Below are positions 1-8,336 of a stretch of DNA of 27,722 nt, piece after piece. The stretch covers positions 1 to 27,722 of the forward strand of contig JAHWJJ010000001.1 of the NCBI GenBank assembly GCA_019348475.1. The letters are read 5' to 3'. A program made the position numbers and the translations under genes. The stretch's first letter is position 1. Each line of letters opens with the position of its first letter. The stretch is from Gemmatimonadota bacterium. Its GTDB lineage: Bacteria; Gemmatimonadota; Gemmatimonadetes; Longimicrobiales; Longimicrobiaceae. The notes beneath the pieces are model-generated. The model ran no database searches. It was not told the origin of the DNA and saw only the letters and a program-made list of their open reading frames with translations.

Positions 1-254
1 GAGCGAAAGGCCTGGCGGGGGAGAGGGCCCGGGGCGCGGTGCCAAGCGCGACGCCGTTGCTTCGCGGACGCGTGGGCATGGCCCTGTCGCGCGGCGGCAG
101 ACGGCAGTCCCGAGCGGTAGATTGGCCGCGGGTCAGGGGTCCGCGCGAAGCGCGACGCCCTTGCCGTTCCCGCAGGCCGGGCCCGCAAGGCACGGGAATT
201 CCCACGGCCCAGGCTCAACGAGTGACGATTTCAACACACCGGAGCAGTAAATAC
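1..254. other. Unassigned leader region before dapE
   Basis: No gene is recognised here. An open frame runs through it into the desuccinylase gene, but its translation is Arg/Pro/Gly-rich and resembles nothing I know, so I treat it as non-coding. A 17-nt motif occurs twice with one mismatch (44-60 and 148-164, beginning AAGCGCGACGCC). A GGAG at 241-244 precedes the chosen GTG start of dapE. Any gene upstream is outside the window. Confidence 0.5.
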
Positions 255-1331
255 GTGACCGAGTCCATCCGCGACGAGCTGGCGCAATTGACGCTGGCGC
301 TTTGCAACATTCCCAGCCAAACGTGCCACGAGGCGGAGATCGCCACCTGGATCCAGCACCGCTGCGTCGCGGCCGCCGGGGCCCAGGCGGTGCGGCGCAT
401 CGGCCATTCGGTGATCTGCGAGCCGTTTGCCCGGGACGCGCGCCCCGGTGAGCCCACGGTCGCGCTGGTGGGGCACAGCGACACGGTGAAGTGCGCGGAC
501 CACCAGGACTACGCCATCCGCGACGGCCGCGTGTACGGGTGCGGCGCCAGCGACATGAAGGGCGGAGTGGCGGTGATGCTCTCGCTGCTGGACCGCTGGC
601 GCACCCTGGAGCGGGCGCGCCCCGTCTGGATCTTCTACGACGGCGAGGAGGGGCCGGCGGAGGGGAACGGGCTGGGGCCCGTGCTGGAGAGCGGCATCCT
701 TCCGCCCATCGATTTCGCCTTCATCCTGGAGCCGACGGACCGTGGGCTGCAGCCGGGGTGCATGGGACTGCTGCACGCCGCGGTGACGATCCACGGCACC
801 CGCGCCCACAGCGCCCGCCCCTGGCAGGGCGAGAACGCGCTGTACAAATCCATCCCGCTCCTCCAGCGGCTGCGCGATTTCGGCCGGCGCGAGGTGCGCG
901 TGGGGGACCTGGTCTTTTTCGAGGTGATCGTCGCCACCCAGGCGGCCACCTTCAACTCGCGCAACGTGGTTCCCGACGTGGTGGAGCTGAACGTCAACTT
1001 CCGCTTCGCCCCCGGCAACACGGCGGAACGCGCGGAGGCCGAGCTGCGCGCGCTGGTCGGCCGCGACGGCGACGTGCGCATCACCGACACCGCCCCCGCC
1101 GGCGACGTGCACGCCGACCACCCGCTCATCGTGGACTGGTGCCGCGCCGAGGGGCTGAAGGTGCTTCCCAAGCAGGCGTGGACGGACGTGGCCCGCTTCA
1201 CCACGCACGGCATTCCCGCCGTCAACTTTGGCCCGGGCGAGACGGGGCAGGCGCACCAGGCCAACGAGTGGGCCAGCATCGACTCGCTGGAGCACTGCTA
1301 CGGCGCCCTGCGACGCTGGTTCGCGCGGTGA
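255..1331 (+). CDS. dapE: Succinyl-diaminopimelate desuccinylase (M20 family)
   Basis: This is a zinc-dependent M20 hydrolase of 358 aa. DapE removes succinate from N-succinyl-L,L-diaminopimelate in the cytoplasm, a step towards lysine and cell-wall diaminopimelate. Visible metal and catalytic residues are H74 and D76 (GHSDTV), D100 (CGASDMKGG), E131/E132 (DGEEG), E159 (LEPTD) and H334 (GQAHQANEW). The wording of these motifs, with HSARPWQGENA and WTDVARF, fits the actinobacterial-type DapE subfamily as I know it. I chose GTG at 255 because GGAG lies 10 nt upstream and homology begins at TESIRDEL. The open frame extends further upstream, but that part is not protein-like. The gene overlaps the following aminotransferase by 4 bp (GTGA), so the two are probably translationally coupled. 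Another M20 amidohydrolase or carboxypeptidase is possible but less likely. Confidence 0.85.
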   Translation: MTESIRDELAQLTLALCNIPSQTCHEAEIATWIQHRCVAAAGAQAVRRIGHSVICEPFARDARPGEPTVALVGHSDTVKCADHQDYAIRDGRVYGCGASDMKGGVAVMLSLLDRWRTLERARPVWIFYDGEEGPAEGNGLGPVLESGILPPIDFAFILEPTDRGLQPGCMGLLHAAVTIHGTRAHSARPWQGENALYKSIPLLQRLRDFGRREVRVGDLVFFEVIVATQAATFNSRNVVPDVVELNVNFRFAPGNTAERAEAELRALVGRDGDVRITDTAPAGDVHADHPLIVDWCRAEGLKVLPKQAWTDVARFTTHGIPAVNFGPGETGQAHQANEWASIDSLEHCYGALRRWFAR

Positions 1332-2458
1332 ACCCGGTGCTCGACGGCATCGCGCCGTCCATCATCCGCGCCATCAACGCGCGCAAGCGCCCCGGCGACG
1401 TGGACCTGGGAATGGGCGAGCCCACGCTGCGGCTGGACCCGCGGCCCTTCGAAGCCGCAACGGCGTGGGTGCGCGAGCACGGGTGTCCGTACACGCCCAA
1501 CGCGGGCTCCGCCGAGCTGCGCGCGCGCATCGCCGCGTACCACGCCTTTGCGGACCGCGGCGCGGCGGAGAACGTCTGCGTCACCGTCGGCTCCGAAGAA
1601 GCGCTGTACCTGGCGCTCAAGGCGGTGGTCGATCCCGCGCGCGACGAGGTGCTGATCGTGGAGCCCTGCTACCTGGCGTATCCCAAGCTCTGCGTGCTGG
1701 AGGGCATCCGCCACCGCACCGTCGCGATGGATCCGGAGGATGGATTCCGCCCCGACGCCGCCCGGGTGCTGAAGGCGATGCGGCCGGAAACGCGGATGAT
1801 CGTCCTCAACTCCCCGAACAACCCCACGGGCCGCGTCTGGCCGGAGGCGGAGCTGCGGGCGCTGGCCGACGGCCTGGGCGACCGCCCCGGACCCGTCTGG
1901 GTGCTGTCGGATGAGGTCTATCGCGAACTGTACTTCACGGACGCCCCGCCGGTCTCCATCAGCGCGCTCTGGCCGCACTCGCTGGTGGCCGGCTCGCTCT
2001 CCAAGAGCAACGCCCTCACGGGGCTGCGCCTGGGGTGGCTGCTGGGTCCCGCGGACGCCGTCGCCGCGGCGACGCGGGTGCACCAGCTGGTGAACACCGC
2101 CGCCAGCACCTTCTCGCAGATGGTGGGGATGGAGGTGTTCGCGGAGGCGGGGAATCTCGCCGCGCACCGGCCGCACTACGCGGAGCGGCGGGCGCTGCTG
2201 GCGGGGTGGATGGGCGAGCACGGGCTCGACTGCCTGCCGCCGGAGGGCGCCTTCTACTGCATGGTGCGCCTGCCGGAGCGCTGGGCGGCGGACTCGCTGG
2301 GCGCGGCGGAGGCGCTGCTGGAGCGGCACCGGGTCGTTACCACACCGGGTATCGCCTTCGGCGCCAGCGGCGAGGGATGGCTGCGCCTCTCCTGGGTGGC
2401 CGAACCCGACGCGTTGCGGACCGGCATCGCCCGCATCGCCGACTTCTTCCACGGCTGA
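1328..2458 (+). CDS. PLP-dependent aminotransferase, class I/II (possible DapC)
   Basis: A 376-aa fold-type I aminotransferase. Visible motifs are the PNNPTG loop (LNSPNNPTGRVW), the LSDEVYREL Asp/Tyr pair that contacts the cofactor, and the Schiff-base lysine K226 in SLSKSNALTGLRLGW. The length is normal for the family. It starts with GTG inside the end of dapE (4-bp overlap). That coupling suggests it is N-succinyldiaminopimelate aminotransferase, making the substrate for its neighbour. The substrate cannot be read from sequence alone, and aspartate or aromatic aminotransferase activity remains possible. No recognisable terminator follows; the next 450 bases are gene-free. Confidence 0.82.
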   Translation: MNPVLDGIAPSIIRAINARKRPGDVDLGMGEPTLRLDPRPFEAATAWVREHGCPYTPNAGSAELRARIAAYHAFADRGAAENVCVTVGSEEALYLALKAVVDPARDEVLIVEPCYLAYPKLCVLEGIRHRTVAMDPEDGFRPDAARVLKAMRPETRMIVLNSPNNPTGRVWPEAELRALADGLGDRPGPVWVLSDEVYRELYFTDAPPVSISALWPHSLVAGSLSKSNALTGLRLGWLLGPADAVAAATRVHQLVNTAASTFSQMVGMEVFAEAGNLAAHRPHYAERRALLAGWMGEHGLDCLPPEGAFYCMVRLPERWAADSLGAAEALLERHRVVTTPGIAFGASGEGWLRLSWVAEPDALRTGIARIADFFHG

Positions 2459-2909
2459 GTCCCTCCCCGAGCACCGGCGCATCCGGCGAACGTTTCGCCC
2501 TCGACACGTGCCGGGGGCGTCACTCGTTTGCAACCTCCAGCCGGAGCGACCTTTTACAGATCGCAATCGGGTAGATGATGATGTGCACCGGCGGCCAGCC
2601 GTCGCGCCACCCCGCCTTGCCCCTCCCCAAAAATGCGGATCCCGTCCCCTCGCGGCAGCATCCTCGCTCCCAGGGGACGCCTGAAACCTGCCCGCGCCAT
2701 CCGGTCCGGGTCCGGCCGTCGCGGCTGCATGCATCGAGGACTGCCGGCCTCCATCCATCACTCCATCACTCCACCACTCCATCATCACATCCCATCACCC
2801 CATCACCCGTTCACCCGTTCACCCGTTCACGTCTCCCCACTGAACGGCGCGGTTTTTCCGGAATACCGGCAAAGCTCTTCATCCACACCCGCGCCCGAAC
2901 CCGGAACCC
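2459..2909. other. Intergenic stretch containing an octamer array
   Basis: No gene is supported in these 451 bases; the open frames are Pro/Arg/Ser-rich shadows. The only clear structure is the CATCACTC-type tandem array at 2751-2830. I see no convincing terminator or promoter. Confidence 0.6.
2751..2830. repeat. CATCACTC-type octamer array, copy 1 (degenerate)
   Basis: A short tandem repeat based on the 8-nt unit CATCACTC, with variant units such as CACCACTC and CATCACCC. It ends in three related units of the form CCCGTTCA. The same family recurs at 11056-11150 and 12341-12447. All copies are intergenic or touch only gene ends. Function is unknown. Confidence 0.85.
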
Positions 2910-3362
2910 ATGTCCTTTCAGGCCCGCCGCACCGGCCCGCCCGATCCCGTTCGCCAGCACCTGTCCGACGTGCGCCGCGCGCTGCTGCGGCTGCACAAGG
3001 CGTTGATCGACTCCGAGCGCGCCGTGTTCGAGGCGCGCAACGGGCCCATGAACAACGCCGAGTTCCTGGGCGCGCTGCTTCAGGAGCCGTTCTTTCAGTG
3101 GATGCGCCCGTTCTCGCAGCTCATCGCCGCCATGGACGAGGCCATGTTCGGCGACGAGCCGGTGACCGCCGCCGGCGCGCGCGCGTACGTGGGTCAGGCG
3201 CACGCGCTGGTGACCGCCCCGGGCGACGGCGACGGCGGATCCGCGGAGAGCGTGCGCTACGGCCAGGTGCGCGACCGCGACCCCGCCGTCCTGTTTGCCC
3301 ACACCGAACTGGTGCGCCGCGTGGCCGCCGCCCTGCTGGCCTACGGCGACGCGCCCGCGTGA
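2910..3362 (+). CDS. Hypothetical protein, 150 aa
   Basis: I do not recognise the family. The product begins MSFQARRTGPP and appears mostly helical, with amphipathic stretches (VRRALLRLHKALIDSER and LVRRVAAALLAYG). There is no signal peptide, membrane segment or cysteine. Codon use is normal for the window, and the reading frame is free of stops with a plausible ATG, although no strong Shine-Dalgarno is visible. It stands alone between a repeat-bearing gap and the S8 protease gene, which starts 115 bp downstream on the same strand. Cytoplasmic location is inferred from the absence of export signals. Confidence 0.6.
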   Translation: MSFQARRTGPPDPVRQHLSDVRRALLRLHKALIDSERAVFEARNGPMNNAEFLGALLQEPFFQWMRPFSQLIAAMDEAMFGDEPVTAAGARAYVGQAHALVTAPGDGDGGSAESVRYGQVRDRDPAVLFAHTELVRRVAAALLAYGDAPA

Positions 3363-3477
3363 TCGCGCCGGCCGCGTCGCCACGCCTCACGCTGCCGGCA
3401 GGCGCAGGGCTCTTTTGCCGCGCGCGCGGTGTACACGCCTGAAGCCGGTCCCCGACCACCTTTCAGCAAGCCGTAAG

Positions 3478-5052
3478 ATGACGCAATTCCGTGCGATGCT
3501 GTTCGCCGCCCTGGCCCTTGGCGCCGCGCTCCCCGCGGGCTCCGCCGGCGCACAGGCCGCGCTCCCCGATACCGCGCCCGCCAACTGGCACCTGCTGGAT
3601 GCGACGGCCGACCGCTTTCCCGGCATCAGCGCCGAGCGCGCCCACCGCGAGCTGCTGGCCGGGCTGGTGCCGCGCGACACCGTGATCGTCGCCATCATCG
3701 ACAGCGGGGTGGAGATCGACCACCCGGACCTGGCGGGCGTCATCTGGACCAACCGGGGCGAGGTGGCCGGCAACGGTGTGGACGACGACGGCAACGGCTA
3801 CGTGGACGACGTGCACGGCTGGGACTTCCTGGGCGGGCGCGACGGCCGCGACGTGAGCCACGACACGTACGAGGTCACGCGCCTGTACGCCGCCTGCCGC
3901 GCCGGCGCCACGGAAGCCGCCGGGGAGCCGTGCGCCGACATCCGGCGCGACTTCGAGGCGCGCCGCTCCCAGGCCGTGGCCAACCTGGCGCAGATCCGGC
4001 AGATCGAGACCGGCGTCACCGCCGTGTACGCGGCGCTGCGCCAGCACCTGGGGACGGAGCAGCTCACCACGCAGGCGGTGGAGGGCATCCGGACTACCGA
4101 TCCGCGGCTGCAGCAGGCGCGCGCCATCTACCTGGAGATCGCCGGCCAGGGCTTCACTCTGCAGGACGTGATCGACCAGCGCGAGGCGCTCGAGGGGCAG
4201 GTGGAGTACGGGATGAACCCCGACTTCGACCCGCGCCACATCGTGGGCGACGACTACGCGAACCCGCGGGAGCGCGGCTACGGCAACCCCGAGGTGGAGG
4301 GGCCGGACGCCGGCCACGGCACGCACGTGGCGGGAATCGTGGCGGCCCTGCGCAACGGCATCGGGGTGGACGGGGTGGCGCCCGCCGTGCGCATCATGCC
4401 CGTGCGCGCGGTTCCCGACGGCGACGAGCGCGACAAGGACGTGGCCAACGCCATCCGCTACGCCGTGGACAACGGCGCGCGCGTGATCAACATGAGCTTC
4501 GGCAAGAGCCACTCGCCACAGAAGGACGTGGTGGACGAGGCGGTGCGCTACGCGGAGAGCAAGGGCGTGCTGCTGGTGCACGCGGCCGGCAACGACGGCG
4601 AGGACCTGAACCAGGCCCGCAACTTTCCCAACCAGGACTACGCCGCCGGCGGCCGGGCGAGCAACGGGATCGAGGTGGGCGCCGCCGGGTGGGCGGATGG
4701 AGGGCTGGCGGCGCCGTTCAGCAACTACGGACGCGGCCGGGTGGACGTGTTCGCGCCGGGCGTCTTCATCCTTTCCACCACGCCCGACGCAGGGTATGAC
4801 CGCAACGACGGCACCAGCATGGCCGCGCCGGTGGTCAGCGGCGTCGCCGCGACGCTGCTGGCGTACTTCCCGGAGCTCACCGCCACGCAGGTGCGCCAGA
4901 TCATCGTGGAGAGCGCCGTGCGCAACGATGCGCAGGTCACCCGCCCCGGCACCGCCGGCGAGCCGGTGAGCTTTGCCGACCTTTCCGACGCGGGCGGCGT
5001 CGTGAACCTGTACCGGGCCGTTCAGCTGGCGCAGCAGCGGGTCCGGCGGTAG
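3478..5052 (+). CDS. Secreted subtilisin-like serine protease (S8 family)
   Basis: A 524-aa exported endopeptidase. Residues 1-26 form a signal peptide ending in an Ala-rich stretch (AGSAGAQA). The catalytic triad is D75 (IIDSGVEIDH), H280 (GHGTHVAGI) and S447 (GTSMAAPVVSG), and an Asn of the oxyanion type lies in AAGNDGED. About 205 residues separate the Asp and His, far more than the roughly 30-40 of classical subtilisins. The insert carries an Asp/Asn/Gly-rich stretch (NGVDDDGNGYVDD) of the calcium-binding kind and a helical part. ATG at 3478 is chosen because it starts the signal peptide; the frame is open further upstream but without export features. The gene is a single unit, and the specificity is unknown. 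Confidence 0.9.
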   Translation: MTQFRAMLFAALALGAALPAGSAGAQAALPDTAPANWHLLDATADRFPGISAERAHRELLAGLVPRDTVIVAIIDSGVEIDHPDLAGVIWTNRGEVAGNGVDDDGNGYVDDVHGWDFLGGRDGRDVSHDTYEVTRLYAACRAGATEAAGEPCADIRRDFEARRSQAVANLAQIRQIETGVTAVYAALRQHLGTEQLTTQAVEGIRTTDPRLQQARAIYLEIAGQGFTLQDVIDQREALEGQVEYGMNPDFDPRHIVGDDYANPRERGYGNPEVEGPDAGHGTHVAGIVAALRNGIGVDGVAPAVRIMPVRAVPDGDERDKDVANAIRYAVDNGARVINMSFGKSHSPQKDVVDEAVRYAESKGVLLVHAAGNDGEDLNQARNFPNQDYAAGGRASNGIEVGAAGWADGGLAAPFSNYGRGRVDVFAPGVFILSTTPDAGYDRNDGTSMAAPVVSGVAATLLAYFPELTATQVRQIIVESAVRNDAQVTRPGTAGEPVSFADLSDAGGVVNLYRAVQLAQQRVRR

Positions 5053-5408
5053 CAGCGCATCCGGAACGGGGATCGGGGTCTCGCGCGGAGCAATCCGCCT
5101 GAGGCCCCCACGCGCGCAGGCCGGCACCGTGCCGCGCCCCTCGGCTCGTTCAGGCTCGCACCTCCCCCGAAACTGCCGGGGGAGGTTGGACGCGGCACCG
5201 GGCGGGAGCGGCGCCGGGCGAATCGGCGGAGCGCGTTCGTTCGCGGAACTTTCCGAGTCGACGAAGCGTCTTCCGTTCGGGGATTGCAGAACCAGCGTCG
5301 CGCCCACCCGCGTCTGCGCGCACGGACATTGCCGCATCCGCCTGCTGTGCCGGGGGACACGCGTCTCCCGGCGCGGGCGGCGTACCCGATCCCGATCCAC
5401 GCGATTCC
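5053..5408. other. Intergenic stretch with a dispersed hairpin
   Basis: No gene is recognised in these 356 bases between the S8 protease and the lipoprotein gene. The notable element is the C-rich hairpin at 5160-5186, related to one at 10959-10985. I see no clear promoter for the downstream gene. Confidence 0.55.
5160..5186 (+). repeat. Palindromic hairpin element, copy 1
   Basis: A 10-bp perfect stem (ACCTCCCCCG with CGGGGGAGGT) surrounds a 7-nt loop. The sequence CTCGCACCTCCCCC, the loop and then GGGGGAGGTTG reappears in inverse orientation at 10955-10990. That points to a dispersed palindromic element rather than a simple terminator, although it could also end transcription from the protease gene. 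No T-run follows. Confidence 0.7.
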
Positions 5409-6488
5409 ATGATCCACCGCTCCCTGCTCCCCGTCTGCGCGCTGGCCCTGCTGGCGGCGTGCGACTCGCCCGTCGATCCCAGCAAGCCGGGCACGTTCAC
5501 CGTTCAGTTCATCGGCGTGCCGGCGGACGCGGAGAGCTTTACGCCGCGCGCCGTGACCGGGGGGCGGGTGGTGGGCGCGGCTACGGACGGGACCAGCACC
5601 TGGGCCGTGGAGTGGCAGGACGGCGTGTTCCGGCGGCTGCTCCCGGCCGCGCCCGCGGGGTGCCACACCGACCCGCTGGCCGCGCGCGGGCGGTTCACGG
5701 TGGGCCAGGTGCTCTGCACCGCCTCGGGAGAGGCGGCCGGCCAGCCGGTGGACGCGTACGGCTGGGTGGCGGGCGAGTCCGGGGCGCGGCTGTTCGCGGA
5801 GCCGTACGCGTTCGTGGCGGTGAACGCCGACGGCGCCGTGGCGGGGACCATCAACCCCCCGGCGCACTTTCCGGGGGCCCAGCCCCGCGCCTTTGTGCGC
5901 ACGGCCGCCGGGGTGCAGGTGCTGCTCCCCGACGGCGCCGCCGGCAGCGAGGCCGTAGGCATCACCGACGCCGGCCAGGTGGTGGTGACCGCGTCGTACG
6001 CCTGCCTTGCGGACGACGAAGACTGCGTCCATAGCCGGGTGATGGTGTGGACGAACGGCGCGTGGACGGAGCTTCGGATTCCCCGCAGCCCGGTGCGGGT
6101 GGTGGCGGGGGCGGTCAGCCCCGGCGGGCACGTGGCGGTGTACGCCTTTGGGGAGGCGGACCAGGTTTTCGTGTACGACCTGCGCCGGCGCGACCTGGAC
6201 CCGCTTCCGGTGATCCCCGGCACCCGCGTGGTGCTGGTGTCGGCCAACGCGCGCGGCCAGGTGATCGGCACCGGAGTCCGCACCGAGACCAGCCGCCGCC
6301 CCACCAGCTACGGCATCGTCTGGGGCGCCGAGCGGCAGTACGACCTCACGGAGCGACTTACCGGGTCCAGCCGCTGGCACGTCAGCTCCGCGCTGGCCAC
6401 CGACGACGAGGGCCGCATCGCCGGCACGGGCACCAACCTGGAGACCGGCGAGGAAGGCGCCATCCTCCTGGTCCCCAGCAATTTGTGA
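5409..6488 (+). CDS. Lipoprotein, probable HAF-type repeat beta-propeller
   Basis: A 359-aa predicted lipoprotein. The first 17 residues form a hydrophobic signal peptide ending in the lipobox LLAAC, with lipidated C18 followed by Asp-Ser. The mature part contains repeated units of about 40-50 aa of the type 'G-x-V-V-G ... A-x-x-W ... G' (for example GRVVGAATD..WAVEW and GQVIGTGV..YGIVW). These resemble the HAF-repeat/beta-propeller extracellular proteins found in Gemmatimonadota and Myxococcota. No catalytic residues are evident. The gene is monocistronic and is followed by a strong hairpin at 6616-6655. The fold is inferred from the repeat pattern; the function is unknown. Confidence 0.75.
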   Translation: MIHRSLLPVCALALLAACDSPVDPSKPGTFTVQFIGVPADAESFTPRAVTGGRVVGAATDGTSTWAVEWQDGVFRRLLPAAPAGCHTDPLAARGRFTVGQVLCTASGEAAGQPVDAYGWVAGESGARLFAEPYAFVAVNADGAVAGTINPPAHFPGAQPRAFVRTAAGVQVLLPDGAAGSEAVGITDAGQVVVTASYACLADDEDCVHSRVMVWTNGAWTELRIPRSPVRVVAGAVSPGGHVAVYAFGEADQVFVYDLRRRDLDPLPVIPGTRVVLVSANARGQVIGTGVRTETSRRPTSYGIVWGAERQYDLTERLTGSSRWHVSSALATDDEGRIAGTGTNLETGEEGAILLVPSNL

Positions 6489-6615
6489 AAAAGATCGGGC
6501 CTGACCCGCAATCGACGCAGTCCTTCGTGGGCACTGCAGCGAATGCGCGATCAGCCAGGAGATTCAGCGTGATCCTGGCTCTCGAGCGCTCCGCCGATTG
6601 CAGGCAAGGGGTGAT

Positions 6616-6655
6616 GAAGCCGCGGCGGATCGCACCTGTGATCCGTCGCGGTTTC
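6616..6655 (+). terminator. Strong hairpin, likely terminator
   Basis: A 16-bp stem (two G:U pairs on the RNA) pairs 6616-6631 with 6640-6655 around an 8-nt loop. It lies 127 bp after the lipoprotein stop and is followed by GACTTT, a weak T-tract. No protein-coding role explains it. Confidence 0.55.
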
Positions 6656-6680
6656 GACTTTGCTGATGTGGCCACGGCGT

Positions 6681-6739
6681 ACTTTCGCACTTTCGCACTT
6701 TCGCACTTTCGCACTTTCGCACTCCCGCACTCACGCACT
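6681..6739 (+). repeat. ACTNNCGC octamer array ending at a start codon
   Basis: Five perfect copies of ACTTTCGC (6681-6720) are followed by ACTCCCGC, ACTCACGC and a partial unit. The array ends five bases before the ATG of the DUF72 gene, so it occupies the position normally used by a ribosome binding site. A related array lies at 15862-15910. Confidence 0.9.
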
Positions 6740-6744
6740 GATCA

Positions 6745-7614
6745 ATGGCCGGCCGCACGCACGTGGGGATCTCGGGATGGACGTACGCCGGATGGCGGCG
6801 CGTCTTCTATCCGGAAGGGCTGCCGCGGCGGCGCGAGCTGGAGTACGTGGCCTCGCGGATGGGCACCGTCGAGATCAACGGCTCCTTCTACTCCCTGCAG
6901 CGCCCCACCAGCTACCGCGCCTGGTACGAGCAGACGCCGCCTGGCTTCGTCTTCGCCGTCAAGGGGAGCCGATTCATCACGCACATGCTCAAGCTGAAGA
7001 ACGCCGAGACCGCGCTGGCCAACTTCTTTGCGTCCGGTGTGCTGCGGCTGGCCGAAAAGCTGGGGCCCATCCTGTGGCAGTTCCCGGAGCGAATGCAGTT
7101 CGACGAAGAAAAGTTCGCGCACTTTCTCGACATCCTGCCCCGGACGCACGAGCAGGCGGCGCGGGTGGCGCACGGGCACGACGACCGCCTGCTGGGGCGC
7201 GCGTGGACGGACGCGGAGCACCAGGGGCCCATCCGCCACGCGTTCGAGATCCGCCACCCCGGCTTTCTCTCGCAGGCGTTCATCGACCTGCTGCGCGCCC
7301 ACGACGCCGCCCTGGTGTTCGCCGACACGGCGGGGCGCTGGCCGTACGCCGAGGACCTGACGGCGGACTTCGTCTACGTGCGCCTGCACGGCGCCGAGCA
7401 GCTGTACGCCAGCGGCTACACCGACCCGCAGCTGGACTGGTGGGCCGCGCGCATCCGAGAGTGGCGCCGCGGCTGTGCCCCGCGTGACGCGTCGTGTGTG
7501 CTGGGCCCCGCCGCCGACCGCCCCGCCGGCCGCGACGTGTACGTGTACTTCGACAACGACGCAAAGGTGCACGCCCCCTTCGACGCCATCCGCCTGGCCG
7601 AACGGCTGGCGTAA
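6745..7614 (+). CDS. DUF72 (YecE-like) family protein
   Basis: A 289-aa protein of the DUF72 family, which has a TIM-barrel fold. Signature segments are the start HVGISGWTYAGWR, EINGSFYSLQRPTSY, FVFAVKGSRFITH, ILWQFPE, FEIRHPGF, and the C-terminal YVRLHGAEQLYASGY and YVYFDNDAKVHAP, all in family order. Length is normal. The biochemical role of DUF72 proteins is unknown. The ATG at 6745 follows the octamer array directly with no Shine-Dalgarno. The next gene converges on it, with an 18-bp hairpin between. No operon partner is present. Confidence 0.9.
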   Translation: MAGRTHVGISGWTYAGWRRVFYPEGLPRRRELEYVASRMGTVEINGSFYSLQRPTSYRAWYEQTPPGFVFAVKGSRFITHMLKLKNAETALANFFASGVLRLAEKLGPILWQFPERMQFDEEKFAHFLDILPRTHEQAARVAHGHDDRLLGRAWTDAEHQGPIRHAFEIRHPGFLSQAFIDLLRAHDAALVFADTAGRWPYAEDLTADFVYVRLHGAEQLYASGYTDPQLDWWAARIREWRRGCAPRDASCVLGPAADRPAGRDVYVYFDNDAKVHAPFDAIRLAERLA

Positions 7615-7680
7615 CCACGGTGACGGCCAGCGGAAGGCTGCCGTGCCCGCGACAAACAGCCGGGGCACCCGGAAGCACAC

Positions 7681-7721
7681 GGCGGAGGCGCGGAGAGAAC
7701 GTGTCTCTCCGCGCCTCCGCC
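7681..7721. terminator. 18-bp perfect hairpin between convergent genes
   Basis: Positions 7681-7698 pair perfectly with 7704-7721 around a 5-nt loop (ACGTG). It sits between the convergent DUF72 and lipoprotein genes and so is placed to stop transcription from both sides. No T-run accompanies it, so it may be a dispersed palindrome or a processing hairpin rather than a classical intrinsic terminator. Confidence 0.65.
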
Positions 7722-7742
7722 CGGGATGACCGTGACGTGGGA

Positions 7743-8306
7743 TCAGTCCGTGAGTTCCAGGGAGACGTCGAAGCTCCCTGACACCTGTAGCGTGGGGGTA
7801 TCCGGACCCGGCGTGGCGACGTCCCGCGTCAGGGTGGCCGTAAAGGTGCCCACGGCGCGGTCTTCCGTCAGCGAGGTGACGGTGACGGTGCCCACCCGGC
7901 CCTCGTATGACCGCTGGTTCGAGCCCGTGGTGTTCTGAACGGCGAGCAGGACGTCCAGCACGAACGGGCAGTTGGGGGTGCTTTCGTCGCAGGTCACGGA
8001 GCCCACCTGCGCGCCCCTCCATTCCAGCACCAGTCCGCTCACCACCAGCCCGGACCGCTGCTGCGCGAACACGCCCAGCACGCCGCTTCCGCCCACCTGC
8101 TGCAGGTCGCCGATGGCCCAGGTGCCCGCGTTGGGGTTGCGGCGGTTCAGGCGCCCCACCGCCACGAACTCGCCCGAGAGGTCGCCGCTGTAGGTGAAGC
8201 GCGCCTCTCCCTCCGGCGCCTGGTCCGGCTTGAAGGGGTCTTCCTGGCAGCCGGCCAGCGCCAGCACCGCCGCGAGCGCCAGGACGGCGCGTTGGATGGC
8301 GAACAT
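7743..8306 (-). CDS. Hypothetical lipoprotein, 187 aa
   Basis: A predicted envelope lipoprotein. The signal peptide (residues 1-19, rich in Ala/Leu) ends in the lipobox LALAGC, with lipidated C20. The mature part is beta-rich and polar, with a Cys pair (VTCDESTPNCPF) that could form a disulfide. It begins EDPFKPDQAPEGEARFTYSGDL. I do not recognise a named family. The ATG at 8306 follows GGGGGATT at a suitable distance. It lies 30 bp downstream of the histidine kinase gene on the same strand, so the two could be co-transcribed. The function is unknown. Confidence 0.7.
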   Translation of the reverse strand: MFAIQRAVLALAAVLALAGCQEDPFKPDQAPEGEARFTYSGDLSGEFVAVGRLNRRNPNAGTWAIGDLQQVGGSGVLGVFAQQRSGLVVSGLVLEWRGAQVGSVTCDESTPNCPFVLDVLLAVQNTTGSNQRSYEGRVGTVTVTSLTEDRAVGTFTATLTRDVATPGPDTPTLQVSGSFDVSLELTD

Positions 8307-8336
8307 GGAATCCCCCGTGAAAGAACGGATGCGTGC

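Noticed and set aside
39..254. N-terminal extension of the DapE protein
   Set aside because: The added residues are Arg/Pro/Gly-rich without homology, while GTG 255 has a GGAG upstream and matches the family start.
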